Assembly: GCF_016746085.1 (NCBI RefSeq)
Contig: NZ_JAERTZ010000025.1
Span: forward strand, 310,001-374,000
Source of the DNA: Zobellella iuensis
GTDB lineage: Bacteria; Pseudomonadota; Gammaproteobacteria; Enterobacterales; Aeromonadaceae
Length of the DNA stretch: 64,000 nucleotides
Direction: 5' to 3'
A program made the translations under genes and the position numbers. The notes under the pieces are model-generated. The model was not told where the DNA came from and did no database searches. It was given only the letters and a program-made list of their open reading frames with translations. Below are positions 30,841-39,610 of the stretch, in pieces. The stretch's first letter is position 1, and each line of letters starts with the position of its first letter.

Positions 30841-31230
30841 TCACTCTTCCTCGATGCTGTTCTCGTAGCCTTCGGCATCCAGCAGCTCGTCCAGATCGGA
30901 CTCGTCGGCCAGCTTGATACGGAACAACCAGCCATCGCCGTAGGGGTCGGAGTTGACCAGCTCGGGGCTGTCTTCCAGATCCTCGTTCACGGCGATGATT
31001 TCACCGCTGACCGGGGCATAGATGTCTGACGCGGCCTTGACCGACTCGGCCACGGCGCAGTCTTCGCCCACGTCCACGGTGCGGCCCACCTCGGGCAGCT
31101 CAACAAACACCATATCACCCAACAGATCCTGCGCATGCTCGGTAATACCGACCACGGCTTCACCGTTTCCTTCCAGCCGTACCCATTCGTGAGAGCGGGC
31201 ATACTTCAATTCACTGGGGATATTGCTCAT
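30841..31230 (-). CDS. gcvH: Glycine cleavage system H protein
   Basis: 129 residues. This is the lipoyl carrier shuttling the aminomethyl group between P, T and L proteins. The lipoylated Lys65 sits in ESVKAASD, the standard context. GAGGAACAACTG precedes the ATG at 31230, so the longer frame is not used. It lies 19 bp downstream of gcvT on the same strand, in the usual gcvT-gcvH order. Confidence 0.97.
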   Translation of the reverse strand: MSNIPSELKYARSHEWVRLEGNGEAVVGITEHAQDLLGDMVFVELPEVGRTVDVGEDCAVAESVKAASDIYAPVSGEIIAVNEDLEDSPELVNSDPYGDGWLFRIKLADESDLDELLDAEGYENSIEEE

Positions 31231-31249
31231 CAGTTGTTCCTCTTGATTC

Positions 31250-32353
31250 TTAAAACTCGGCAACCGCTTGGCCGAAACGTACGAAAGTCGGCTTCACCAC
31301 GGACACCGGCATCCATTTTTTACGCAGTTCCACTTCGGCATTGGCGCCTATGGAGCGCGGAACCCGCGCCAGGGCAATGCTGAAACCCAGTGTAGGCGAG
31401 AAGGTGCCGGAAGTGATAATGCCTTGTTGTTCATTACCTTGCTCATCGACAAAGCGCACCGGGGTACCGGCGCGCAGCACGCCTTTTTCCTTCATCACCA
31501 GGCCCACCAGCTTGGGCTGGTCGCCGGCCGCGCGCTGGGCCTCCAGCGCCTGGCGGCCGATAAAATCGCGCTCGGCGGGTTCCCAGGCGAGGGTCCAGGC
31601 CATATTGGCGGCCAGGGGGGAAATGGTTTCATCCATGTCCTGGCCGTAGAGGTTCATGCCCGCTTCCAGGCGCAGGGTATCCCGGGCACCCAGGCCGCAG
31701 GGGCGCACGCCGGCGTCCTTGAGCGCGTTCCACAGGGCGCCGGCCTCGTCGGCGGGGACCACGATTTCATAGCCGTCTTCCCCGGTGTAACCGGTGGTGG
31801 CGATAAAGAGGGAGCCGGCCTGCACCCCGAAGAAGGGCTTCATGCCGTCCACGGCGGCATTCTGCCCGGCGCTGAACACGGTGGCGGCCTTGGCCTTGGC
31901 CTTGGGTCCCTGCACCGCGATCATCGCCAGTTCGGGCCGCTCGGTGAGGGTCACGTCGAAACCGGCCGCCTGTTTGGCCATCCAGGCCAGGTCTTTCTCG
32001 CGGGTGGCGGAGTTGACTATCATGCGATAGTTGTCGGCGGCGAAATAATAGGTGATCAGATCATCGATGACGCCGCCCTGTTCGTTGAGCATGCCGCTGT
32101 ACACGGCCTTGCCGGGCTGGGTCAGGCGGCCCACGTCGTTGGCCAGCAGCTTCTGCAGGAAGGCCTTGGCCTGGCTGCCCTTGACGTCCACTATGGTCAT
32201 GTGGGAAACGTCGAACATGCCGGCGTCCTGGCGCACCACATGGTGTTCTTCCAGCTGGGAGCCATAGTTGATGGGCATGTCCCAACCGTGAAAATCCACC
32301 ATCTTGGCACCGGCTTCCAGGTGCTGGGGGTGCAGAACTGTTTGCTGAGTCAT
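31250..32353 (-). CDS. gcvT: Aminomethyltransferase (glycine cleavage T protein)
   Basis: 367 residues (E. coli 364). It transfers the methylene group from GcvH to tetrahydrofolate and releases ammonia. N-terminal [20 protein letters not shown] and the central [10 protein letters not shown] are GcvT signatures. AAAGGAAGCGCC sets the start at 32353. It is the first gene of gcvTHP. No glycine riboswitch was recognised upstream, so control is presumably by GcvA/Lrp-type proteins. Confidence 0.97.
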   Translation of the reverse strand: MTQQTVLHPQHLEAGAKMVDFHGWDMPINYGSQLEEHHVVRQDAGMFDVSHMTIVDVKGSQAKAFLQKLLANDVGRLTQPGKAVYSGMLNEQGGVIDDLITYYFAADNYRMIVNSATREKDLAWMAKQAAGFDVTLTERPELAMIAVQGPKAKAKAATVFSAGQNAAVDGMKPFFGVQAGSLFIATTGYTGEDGYEIVVPADEAGALWNALKDAGVRPCGLGARDTLRLEAGMNLYGQDMDETISPLAANMAWTLAWEPAERDFIGRQALEAQRAAGDQPKLVGLVMKEKGVLRAGTPVRFVDEQGNEQQGIITSGTFSPTLGFSIALARVPRSIGANAEVELRKKWMPVSVVKPTFVRFGQAVAEF

Positions 32354-32645
32354 GGCGCTTCCTTTTGTTTGAGGCCTGGCCTGTGAGCGATAATCCGGTA
32401 TTGCCCCCCGATTATACTCAAGCCGGCCCGGGATAAAACCGCACCACACTCAAAAAAAACTTATCGTTTAATTTTTGAGGATAAAATGTGAGCTGACAAG
32501 CACTAGCCGTTTTAACGAAAGAAAGCGTTTGAATCAGCTCAAAACTTCAAAAATTAACAAAATATCAATATTTAAATTATGTTAATCCCTATTGATAAGC
32601 ATAAGCGCAAATAGTTTGGCCAAAGGGCGCAGAAAAACAGCCATA
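32354..32645 (-). promoter_or_regulatory. gcvTHP promoter region
   Basis: This AT-rich, gene-free region of about 290 bp, with many A/T tracts at 32440-32620, is the type of DNA bound by Lrp and GcvA upstream of gcv operons. I looked for the paired glycine aptamers and did not find them. Confidence 0.45.
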
Positions 32646-32683
32646 GAAAAACTAATCATGAAAACCTGTCGGATTAGTTTTTC
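32646..32683 (-). terminator. Terminator overlapping the ubiI stop codon
   Basis: Perfect 12-bp stem GAAAAACTAATC / GATTAGTTTTTC with a 14-base loop. One arm contains the last codons and TAA stop of ubiI. On the minus strand it ends in TTTTTC. Confidence 0.6.
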
Positions 32684-33885
32684 TCAAGGCTGGACAGCGC
32701 CGGCTGCAGGCCGCCGACACCCAGCGCATGAGCCGCCAGCTTGCGTTTTAGAGGGATCAGCCTGTCGGTCAGCCCCAGCCCCAGGCCACGCATCCCCTTC
32801 ACCAGCGGATGGGCGGTGCCGAACAGCCGCTTGAGGCCTTCCATCGCCGCCAGCAGGGTGGCCGCTTCCGCCTTGCGCCAGCGCTCGAAGGCCCTCAGCC
32901 CCTGCAACTGGCCGATGTCCCGCCCCTGGTCGTGCAGCCGGGCCAGGGTGTCGGCCAGGGCGGCGGCGTCCTGCAGCCCCAGGTTGACCCCCTGCCCCGC
33001 CAGCGGATGTATGGTGTGGGCGGCATCGCCGATCAGGGCCCAGCGCGGACCACAGAACTGCTGGCTGAAGCGGGCCCGCAGGGGGATCGCCATGCGCGGC
33101 CCCAGCACCTCGCACAACCCCAGGCGCAGATCGAAGGCCGAGGACAACTGCTTGTTGAACTCGTCCTCGGGCAGGGCCGCCAGGGCTTCGGCCCGCTCCG
33201 GGGCAGAGGACCAGACGATGGAGCACTGGTGCGGATCGGCCAGGGGCAGGAAGGCCAGGATGTCGTTGCCGCGGAAAATCTGCCGGGCGGTCTGGCCATG
33301 GGGCTCGGCCGTGGCCACGGTCGCCACCAGGGCGCTGTGATCGTAATCCCACTCGGTCATGCCCGGCTGCAACTGCGCCCGCAGCCAGGAGCGGGCGCCG
33401 TCGGCCCCCACCAGCAGCCGGCCGGTGATCGGGGTGCCATCGTCGAGCAGCACGAAGGCCCCCTGCTCGCTCACCGAAACCGAGCGGGCCCGGGCCGGCA
33501 GGTGCAGGCTGATATGGGGGCATTGCCGGGCCCGGGCCAGCAGGGACTGCTGCAACAGCCGGTTTTCCACGATATGGCCCAAGTGGGGCTGGTTCAGCAG
33601 GGCGCCGGAAAAACCGATGCGGGCGGTGCTGTCCGCTTCCCACACTTCCATCTCGACATAGGGCCCCAGGCGCCCGCTCCGGGCCGGCCAGGCCTGCAGC
33701 CGTTCGAGCAGGGTCTGCGAGGCCAGATTGATGGCGCTGACCCTGTTGTCGGGAATGGCGGGCAGTTCACCCTTGTCCTCCTGCCCTTCGATCACCGCCA
33801 CCTTGAACCCGCCGTGTTCCAGGGCCAGGGCCAGGGTCAGCCCGACCATGCCGCCACCGATCACGATAATGTCTGCCGCTTGCAT
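32674..33885 (-). CDS. ubiI: Ubiquinone biosynthesis C5-hydroxylase (UbiI/VisC)
   Basis: 403 residues, FAD-dependent aromatic monooxygenase of the UbiH/UbiF/VisC family. FAD motifs are IIVIGGGMVGLTLALALE (N-terminus), GADGARSW (middle) and GDAAHTIHPLAGQGVNLGL (about residue 285). It hydroxylates the ubiquinone ring at C5. AGAGGTAAGC precedes the ATG. It follows ubiH with a three-base gap, as in E. coli, which separates it from other paralogues. Confidence 0.92.
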   Translation of the reverse strand: MQAADIIVIGGGMVGLTLALALEHGGFKVAVIEGQEDKGELPAIPDNRVSAINLASQTLLERLQAWPARSGRLGPYVEMEVWEADSTARIGFSGALLNQPHLGHIVENRLLQQSLLARARQCPHISLHLPARARSVSVSEQGAFVLLDDGTPITGRLLVGADGARSWLRAQLQPGMTEWDYDHSALVATVATAEPHGQTARQIFRGNDILAFLPLADPHQCSIVWSSAPERAEALAALPEDEFNKQLSSAFDLRLGLCEVLGPRMAIPLRARFSQQFCGPRWALIGDAAHTIHPLAGQGVNLGLQDAAALADTLARLHDQGRDIGQLQGLRAFERWRKAEAATLLAAMEGLKRLFGTAHPLVKGMRGLGLGLTDRLIPLKRKLAAHALGVGGLQPALSSLEKN

Positions 33886-33888
33886 TGC

Positions 33889-35079
33889 TTACCTCTTGCC
33901 CATGGCCCGCCAGGCCAGTTGATCCTTCCACGACTGACAGGCCGCCATGGCCATCAGCCCCAGGTTGCGTCCGGCCGCCAGGGCCGGGTTGTCGTTGGAA
34001 AACAGCAGCGTCAGCGCCGTGGTCAGGCCGACCACGGCGGCCTGATCCGGCTGCCGCTCCCGGCCGTAGCCCGACAAGACGCCATGGCTGCCGATATCCC
34101 GCCCTTCGGCCAGCGCCTGTCGCAGGGCCGCCACCAGGGCCGCCACGTCGCGCAGCCCCAGGTTGAAGCCTTGGCCGGCGATGGGGTGCAGCAGGTGGGC
34201 GGCGTTGCCCACCAGCACCAGCCGGTGGTGCCAGGGCCGCTCTACCTCGTCCAGCACCAGCGGATAACAGTGGCGCACGCCGGTGCGCTGCAAGCGCCCC
34301 AGGCGGTAGCCGAACTCCCGCTGCAACTGCCGCAGGAAGTGCTCGTCGTCGAGCGCCATAATGGCCTCGGCCCGGGCCGTGGATGCACACCACACCAGCG
34401 AACAACGATCGGCACTCATCGGCAGCAATGCGATAGGGCCTTCCCTGGTGAACCGTTCGAAGGCCTGCCCCCGGGGGGGCTCGGCGGCCTGGATATTGGC
34501 GATCACCGCGCTCTGGCCATAATCCAGTTGCCGGCTGGCCAGCCCCAGTTGCCGGCGCACCACCGAGCGATGGCCATCGGCGGCCACCAACAGGGAGGCG
34601 CTGAAGGCGGCGCCGTCGTCCAGGGTCAGCGCTATGTCATCGGGCTGCTGGACAAATGCCTTGATCCTGGCCGGGCACAGCAGCCGGATATTGGGCCGCT
34701 CGGCCATCTGCCGGTATAACACTTGCCCCACCGGATTCAGCTCCACCACGTAGCCCAGGGCCGGCACCCGGTATTCGGAGGCCGCCATCTGCAGCTGACC
34801 GAAATGGCCCTGGTCGGATACCTGTATATGGGTAATGGGGGTCGCCAGTGGCGCCAGTCGCTCCCAGAGCCCGAGCTGTTCCAGCAGTTGCCGGCTGTGC
34901 CAGGCCAGGGCGATGCTGCGGGCATCGAACCCCGGATGGGCCTCGAAATCAGGAGCGGCGGCCTCGATCACGGCGATATTGAGCGCCGAACCGTCGGCCC
35001 GGCGCAAGGCACTCAGGCCGAGGGCCAGGACGGCGCCGGCCATGCCGGCACCGTTGATTACCACGTCAAAATGGGTCAT
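33889..35079 (-). CDS. ubiH: 2-octaprenyl-6-methoxyphenol hydroxylase
   Basis: 396 residues, a paralogue of UbiI and FAD monooxygenase acting at C1 of the ubiquinone ring. Motifs are VVINGAGMAGAVLALGL, VAADGHRS and GNAAHLLHPIAGQGFNLGL. The start at 35079 (MTHFDVVING) fits homologues, though no strong ribosome site is seen. It lies 22 bp downstream of ygfB. In E. coli pepP sits between these two genes; here it is missing. Confidence 0.93.
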   Translation of the reverse strand: MTHFDVVINGAGMAGAVLALGLSALRRADGSALNIAVIEAAAPDFEAHPGFDARSIALAWHSRQLLEQLGLWERLAPLATPITHIQVSDQGHFGQLQMAASEYRVPALGYVVELNPVGQVLYRQMAERPNIRLLCPARIKAFVQQPDDIALTLDDGAAFSASLLVAADGHRSVVRRQLGLASRQLDYGQSAVIANIQAAEPPRGQAFERFTREGPIALLPMSADRCSLVWCASTARAEAIMALDDEHFLRQLQREFGYRLGRLQRTGVRHCYPLVLDEVERPWHHRLVLVGNAAHLLHPIAGQGFNLGLRDVAALVAALRQALAEGRDIGSHGVLSGYGRERQPDQAAVVGLTTALTLLFSNDNPALAAGRNLGLMAMAACQSWKDQLAWRAMGKR

Positions 35080-35101
35080 AGCGCTGCTAGCAGTATCGTT
35101 A

Positions 35102-35671
35102 TTAATGCAGGGTGGGCCGCCGGGCAACCGGCTGGCCGGTGCCGAACTCTTCGAAAGCCAGGGTGGCACCCAGTTTCAGGTGTTCGTACAACACCACAAA
35201 AGCGGCTTCGCTTTCTTCGTCTTCCTGCTCGAATTCGCCGGAAACCTGGGTGATATTGCTGATATCCTGGATCATCTCCTGCAATTCGGGCGAGGCCTTG
35301 TTCAGCTCCTGCTGCACCATGCCGAATCCGGCCAGGAAGGCGCCGGCCCATTCCATCATGGCATCCAGACGGTCATCCAGCGGTTCATCGTCCTCGGGCA
35401 TCAGCAACTCGAAGCGGCTCTGGCTGAGCAGTTCCTCGTATACCCGGTAAAACAACATATTCACCGCTTTTTTCACGTCGGCAGATAATCCGAAGCCGTC
35501 ATTCAGCAGATCGTTGAAGTGCTGTTGCCAACGGGCATCGTCCTTGGCCATGCCACCACAGATCAAACCGCAGATAACGCCATGCACCTCGGCGGCGGTA
35601 GCCACCATATTATGTTGTTCCAGCAGGGTGGTGAAGGCATCGTAGTTGAGACGGGCGTTGTCGTTCATCAT
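35102..35671 (-). CDS. ygfB: YgfB/UPF0149 family protein
   Basis: 189 residues, alpha-helical UPF0149 family: AEVHGVICGLICGG near the N-terminus, EWAGAFLAGFG in the middle, and an acidic stretch (EQEDEESEAAF) before the C-terminus. The molecular role is uncertain in most species. Two adjacent ATGs are possible starts. It is the first gene of ygfB-ubiH-ubiI, divergent from zapA, which is the conserved gammaproteobacterial arrangement. Confidence 0.92.
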   Translation of the reverse strand: MMNDNARLNYDAFTTLLEQHNMVATAAEVHGVICGLICGGMAKDDARWQQHFNDLLNDGFGLSADVKKAVNMLFYRVYEELLSQSRFELLMPEDDEPLDDRLDAMMEWAGAFLAGFGMVQQELNKASPELQEMIQDISNITQVSGEFEQEDEESEAAFVVLYEHLKLGATLAFEEFGTGQPVARRPTLH

Positions 35672-35817
35672 TTACTCGATTGGCGAAAAGGTGGCTCATA
35701 TTATCCCGGATCCTAGCACTGTGGCCCAGCCCAGGCCAGCAACCCCTTGAAACTTCTGGTTCGCCGCTATATAGTCGCCACAATTTTATTGCCTATTGCA
35801 AGCCACCTGAGGACCAC

Positions 35818-36117
35818 ATGACCACAGCGGCAATCGACATCGTTATTCTCGGGCGCCCGTACAAGGTGGCCTGTCCCGCGGGACAGGAAGCGGCATTGCA
35901 GCGGGCGGCCACCATGCTCAACGAGCGGATCCGCAGCTTCAAGCAAGGCGGCAAGTCGGCGTCCAACGAGCAGATCGCCATCATGCTGGCGCTCAACGTC
36001 TGCCATGAGCTCGAGCTTGAAAAAGACAAGAATCATCAATATGCTGACGCCATGGATAAACGCATCAAGATGTTGCAGCATACCATTGAGGATGCGCTGG
36101 TCAGCAAAGTAGGTTAG
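35818..36117 (+). CDS. zapA: Cell division protein ZapA
   Basis: 99 residues. ZapA tetramers crosslink FtsZ filaments at the division ring. The N-terminal globular part (VDIVILGRPYKVACPAG pattern, here IDIVILGRPY) is followed by a coiled coil (ALNVCHELELEKDK...). CCTGAGGACCAC precedes the ATG at 35818; upstream in-frame codons are not used. The 6S RNA gene follows directly, as in most gammaproteobacteria. Confidence 0.95.
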   Translation: MTTAAIDIVILGRPYKVACPAGQEAALQRAATMLNERIRSFKQGGKSASNEQIAIMLALNVCHELELEKDKNHQYADAMDKRIKMLQHTIEDALVSKVG

Positions 36118-36135
36118 GCGTTACAATCAGTTTTG

Positions 36136-36317
36136 TTTTCCCTGGGGTGTTCGTCAGTTGGGTGGCGTCCCTGAGCCGATATCAACAGCACAGGAAAGTC
36201 GCGTTATCTGCTATTGAGCATGCTCGGCCCGACCGAGACGCCTGCGGCAGGTACCGGGTTTCCGCCTTGAACCATAGGGTTCAAGGACTAACACCTGCAA
36301 CGGCACCCTGGGGACCC
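36136..36317 (+). ncRNA. ssrS: 6S RNA
   Basis: About 182 nt between zapA and the ygfA side, the conserved ssrS location. It has the conserved segments CTGAGCCGATAT, GAGCATGCTCGG with CCGAGA, and CCTTGAACC-x-GGTTCAAGG, and its 5' (CCCTGGGGTGTTCG) and 3' (GGCACCCTGGGG) ends pair into the closing stem. It mimics an open promoter and sequesters sigma-70 RNA polymerase in stationary phase. Ends were set by alignment by eye to the E. coli RNA and may be off by a few bases. Confidence 0.93.
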
Positions 36318-36337
36318 TCTTCTAGTCCGGCGAATTC

Positions 36338-36571
36338 ATGGTCCAAGATCAACCCAAAAACCCCCTGCACGGCATTACCCTGGAAGCCCTGCTGACCGAG
36401 CTGGTCGAGCGTTACGGCTGGGAAGAGCTGGCTCGGCGGGTCAATATCAACTGCTTCAAGCAGGATCCCAGCATCAAGTCCAGTCTCAAGTTCCTGCGCC
36501 GCACCCCCTGGGCCCGCACCGAGGTCGAGGCGCTCTACCTGCGCCTGAAAAACAGCCCCTGGAACCGCTGA
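36338..36571 (+). CDS. VF530-family (DUF2132) DNA-binding protein
   Basis: 77 residues with the family core [40 protein letters not shown] and [11 protein letters not shown]530 proteins are small helical proteins reported to bind DNA; the cellular role is unknown. It is inserted between 6S RNA and ygfA, 20 bp after the RNA, and might be read from the ssrS transcript. The ribosome site is weak. Confidence 0.88.
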   Translation: MVQDQPKNPLHGITLEALLTELVERYGWEELARRVNINCFKQDPSIKSSLKFLRRTPWARTEVEALYLRLKNSPWNR

Positions 36572-36639
36572 CGGCCGCTTTGCATTGCCGGCGAAGACTG
36601 CGATAAGCTGCCGCTAGTCTCTTTTTACCGGAACCCGCC

Positions 36640-37218
36640 ATGAGTGACAGACACCAGATCAGGCAGCAGATACGCCAGGCCCGCCGCCGGCTGACCGAGA
36701 CCGAGCAGGACGCCGCGGCCCGCATCATAGCAGAGCGGGTGGCCGGCACCCCCCACCTGGCCTCGGCCCGGCGGGTGGCGCTGTACTTGGCCAACGACGG
36801 CGAGCTCGACCCCCAGCCGCTGATCGACTGGTACTGGTCCCGGGGCGCCCAGGTCTACCTGCCGGTGCTGCACCACTTCAGCCCGGGCCACCTGCTGTTT
36901 CTGCGTTACGATCCGGACACGGCGCTCATCGCCAACCGCTTCGGCATTCCCGAGCCCCGGCTCGATGTGCGCCTGCTGCTGCCCAAGGCGGAGCTGGAGC
37001 TTATCTACACTCCCCTGGTGGCCTTCGACGCCGCCGGCAACCGCATGGGCATGGGCGGCGGCTTCTACGACAGAACCCTGTCCGGCTGGCACCGGGGCCA
37101 GGGTCCGCGCCCGGTGGGCCTGGCCCACGACTGCCAGCAACTGGCCGCCATTCCCACCGACCACTGGGACGTGCCCCTGCCCGAGCTGCTCACCCCCAAC
37201 CGGCACTGGCGCTGGTAA
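36640..37218 (+). CDS. ygfA: 5-formyltetrahydrofolate cyclo-ligase
   Basis: 192 residues. It converts 5-formyl-THF to 5,10-methenyl-THF with ATP. Basic N-terminus RQQIRQARRRLT, the folate-side motif YTPLVAFDAAGNRMGMGGGFYDR and the C-terminal LAHDCQQL are typical. In the conserved zapA-ssrS-ygfA context. In E. coli ygfA/fau is co-transcribed with 6S RNA; here the VF530 gene intervenes. Confidence 0.94.
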   Translation: MSDRHQIRQQIRQARRRLTETEQDAAARIIAERVAGTPHLASARRVALYLANDGELDPQPLIDWYWSRGAQVYLPVLHHFSPGHLLFLRYDPDTALIANRFGIPEPRLDVRLLLPKAELELIYTPLVAFDAAGNRMGMGGGFYDRTLSGWHRGQGPRPVGLAHDCQQLAAIPTDHWDVPLPELLTPNRHWRW

Positions 37219-37284
37219 AAGCCGCATGCAAGGCAGGCCGCCTTTGCTATAATGCGCGCCACCTTTGCAGGAGACAGCACAGTC

Positions 37285-37944
37285 ATGACACAAGACGAAA
37301 TGAAAAAGGCCGCCGGCTGGGCGGCGCTGGAGTACGTGACCCCGGGCACCCTGGTGGGCGTGGGCACCGGCTCCACCGTCAACCACTTTATCGACGCCCT
37401 GGGTTCCATCAAGGACCAGATCAAGGGCGCCGTGTCCAGCTCCGAGGCCTCCACCGCCCGGCTGCGGCAACTGGGCATCGAGATTTTCGATCTCAACGAC
37501 GTCAGCGAACTGGCGGTCTATGTGGATGGCGCCGATGAAATCGACGGCGCCATGGCGATGATCAAGGGCGGCGGCGCGGCCCTGACCCGGGAGAAAATCG
37601 TGGCCGCCGTGGCCGACAAGTTCGTGTGCATCGTCGACGGCACCAAGACGGTGGACGTGCTGGGCACCTTCCCGCTGCCGGTGGAAGTGATCCCCATGGC
37701 GCGGGAGTACGTGGCCCGGGAGCTGGCCAAGCTCGGCGGCAGCCCCGTCTACCGGGAAGGGGTGGTCACCGACAACGGCAACCAGATCCTGGATGTCCAC
37801 GGTCTGAAGATCACCGATCCCAAGGACCTGGAAAACCGCATCAACGCCATCGTCGGCGTGGTCACCAACGGTCTCTTCGCCGAGCGTGGCGCCGATGTGC
37901 TGCTGATCGGCACCCCCGAGGGCGTGGTGCGCAAGGGCGCCTGA
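37285..37944 (+). CDS. rpiA: Ribose-5-phosphate isomerase A
   Basis: 219 residues, exactly the E. coli length. It interconverts ribose-5-phosphate and ribulose-5-phosphate. Motifs: [12 protein letters not shown] (substrate loop), DGADEID and [12 protein letters not shown] with the catalytic residues. GCAGGAGACAGC gives the ribosome site for the ATG at 37285; the longer frame is rejected. It is followed by a terminator, and serA, which normally lies next to rpiA, is 9 kb away here. Confidence 0.97.
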   Translation: MTQDEMKKAAGWAALEYVTPGTLVGVGTGSTVNHFIDALGSIKDQIKGAVSSSEASTARLRQLGIEIFDLNDVSELAVYVDGADEIDGAMAMIKGGGAALTREKIVAAVADKFVCIVDGTKTVDVLGTFPLPVEVIPMAREYVARELAKLGGSPVYREGVVTDNGNQILDVHGLKITDPKDLENRINAIVGVVTNGLFAERGADVLLIGTPEGVVRKGA

Positions 37945-37952
37945 TCCCGCCC

Positions 37953-37975
37953 GGGCCAGGCGTTCTGTCTGGCCC
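37953..37975 (+). terminator. Terminator of rpiA
   Basis: GGGCCAG and CTGGCCC flank a nine-base loop and are followed by TTCTCCTTC, a moderate U-tract. Confidence 0.7.
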
Positions 37976-38058
37976 TTCTCCTTCCGTTATACCTCCCTAA
38001 TTATTTTCACATAAAAACAGATCTTGCCAAGGGCTATATAACCCTCTACATTACGCCA

Positions 38059-38086
38059 ATCGCTATTACTTTTTTATACAACGCTA
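38059..38086 (+). promoter_or_regulatory. Predicted ModE operator upstream of modA
   Basis: ATCGCTATTAC-spacer-ATACAACGCTA resembles the ModE box (CGxTATAT, about six bases, ATATAxCG). It lies 37-64 bp upstream of modA. With modE encoded at the end of this gene group, molybdate-dependent repression is expected. Confidence 0.6.
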
Positions 38087-38122
38087 AATGACACCCTGCT
38101 ACCTTGGATGGAGCCAACACCG

Positions 38123-38878
38123 ATGAAATGGATACCTGGTCTGCTGCTGGCCCTGGGGCTTTCCTTCACCGCCCAGGCGGAAAAGTTCACCATCGCCGCC
38201 GCCTCGGATCTGCGCTACGCCCTGGACGAGATCCTCGAGGGGTACAAGGCCGAACACCCGGACCAGCGGGTGGAGGTGATCTATGGCTCTTCCGGCAAGA
38301 TGACCACCCAGATCATCAACGGCGCCCCCTATGACGTGTTCTTCTCCGCCGACATAGCCTTCCCGGAAAAGCTCAAGGAGGAAGGCCTGACCGCCACCGA
38401 GCCGGAAGTCTACGCCATCGGCCGCATCGTGCTCTGGAGCAAGACCCAGGACGCCAGCCGGCTCACCCTGGCGGATCTGACCCGGGACGACATCAAACGT
38501 ATTGCCATCGCCCAGCCGGCCCATGCCCCCTACGGCGCCCGAGCCCAGGAAGCGATGACCGCGACCGGCGTCTGGGACCAGGTACAGGACAAGCTGGTGT
38601 TCGGGGAAAATATCGCCCACACCGCCCAGATGGTGGCGTCGGAGGCGGCCGATGTGGGTATCATCGCCCTCTCCCTGGCGCGCTTTCCGGATCTGGCCAG
38701 CCACGGCCATTACCTGATCGACGACCGGTTGCACCAGCCCCTGACCCAGGGCTATGTGGTCACCAAAAGGGCCGAGCACAACGAGGCGGCCAGGGGCTTC
38801 GCCCGCTATATGGCAACCGAACCGGCCCACGTCATCATGGAAAGATACGGCTTTCTGCTGCCCGCCAGCCAGCCCTGA
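38123..38878 (+). CDS. modA: Molybdate-binding periplasmic protein
   Basis: 251 residues with a signal peptide (about 1-19, ending AQA) and the ModA core: IAAASDLRYALDEI, YGSSGKMTTQIINGAPYDVFFSAD, and the C-terminal GFARYMATEPA. It captures molybdate or tungstate for ModBC. TGGAG eight bases before the ATG at 38123 favours this start over the upstream one. It is the first gene of modABC. Confidence 0.94.
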   Translation: MKWIPGLLLALGLSFTAQAEKFTIAAASDLRYALDEILEGYKAEHPDQRVEVIYGSSGKMTTQIINGAPYDVFFSADIAFPEKLKEEGLTATEPEVYAIGRIVLWSKTQDASRLTLADLTRDDIKRIAIAQPAHAPYGARAQEAMTATGVWDQVQDKLVFGENIAHTAQMVASEAADVGIIALSLARFPDLASHGHYLIDDRLHQPLTQGYVVTKRAEHNEAARGFARYMATEPAHVIMERYGFLLPASQP

Positions 38879-38923
38879 ACCGCCGGGCCGAGGGCCCTTG
38901 TCAACGAGAAAGGAGACCCTGTT

Positions 38924-39610
38924 ATGCTCAGCCTGAGTCCCAGCGATTGGGTCGCCATCCAGGTCACCCTCAAGCTCTGTCTGTACAGCACCCTGATCCT
39001 GCTGGTCATCGCCACCCCCCTGGCCTGGTGGCTGGCCGGCCCCCGCTCCCCCCTGCGCATCGCGGTGCAGGCGCTGGTGGCCCTGCCCCTGGTACTGCCG
39101 CCGACGGTGCTCGGTTTCTACCTGCTGATCACCCTGGGCCCCCGCGGCTGGATCGGCGGCACCCTGGAGTCCCTGGGGCTCAATCATCTGGCCTTCACCT
39201 TCGAGGGCATACTGATAGGCTCGGTGATCTACTCCCTGCCCTTCGCGGTGCAACCCCTGCAGGAGGCCTTTACCGCCCTGGGCCGGCGCCCGCTGGAGGT
39301 GGCCGCCTCCCTCGGCGCCGGCCCCCTGGATCGCTTTTTCACCGTGCTGTTGCCGCTCAGCCGGGGCGGCTTCGTGATCGCCGCCACCCTCAGCTTCGCC
39401 CATACCCTGGGCGAGTTCGGGGTGATACTGATGCTGGGCGGCAGCATCCCCGGCCAGACCAAGGTGCTGTCCACCACCATCTACGATCACGCCGAAGCCA
39501 TGAACTACGACGCGGCCCACAGCCTGTCGCTGCTGCTGCTGGTGTTCGCCTTTCTGGTGCTGTTCGTGGTCTATGCCGTCAGCCGCCGTTTCGAGAGCGT
39601 CCGCCTATGA
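38924..39610 (+). CDS. modB: Molybdate ABC transporter permease
   Basis: 228 residues, five to six membrane segments, with the EAA-type loop EVAASLGAGPLDRFFTVLLP that docks ModC. AAAGGAGACCCTGTT precedes the start. The stop overlaps the modC start by four bases (ATGA). The order modA-modB-modC is canonical. Confidence 0.95.
   Translation: MLSLSPSDWVAIQVTLKLCLYSTLILLVIATPLAWWLAGPRSPLRIAVQALVALPLVLPPTVLGFYLLITLGPRGWIGGTLESLGLNHLAFTFEGILIGSVIYSLPFAVQPLQEAFTALGRRPLEVAASLGAGPLDRFFTVLLPLSRGGFVIAATLSFAHTLGEFGVILMLGGSIPGQTKVLSTTIYDHAEAMNYDAAHSLSLLLLVFAFLVLFVVYAVSRRFESVRL

Noticed and set aside
32354-32673. Glycine riboswitch upstream of gcvT
   Set aside because: The conserved GGAGAG-type aptamer segments and tandem architecture are not visible; the region is plain AT-rich promoter DNA.
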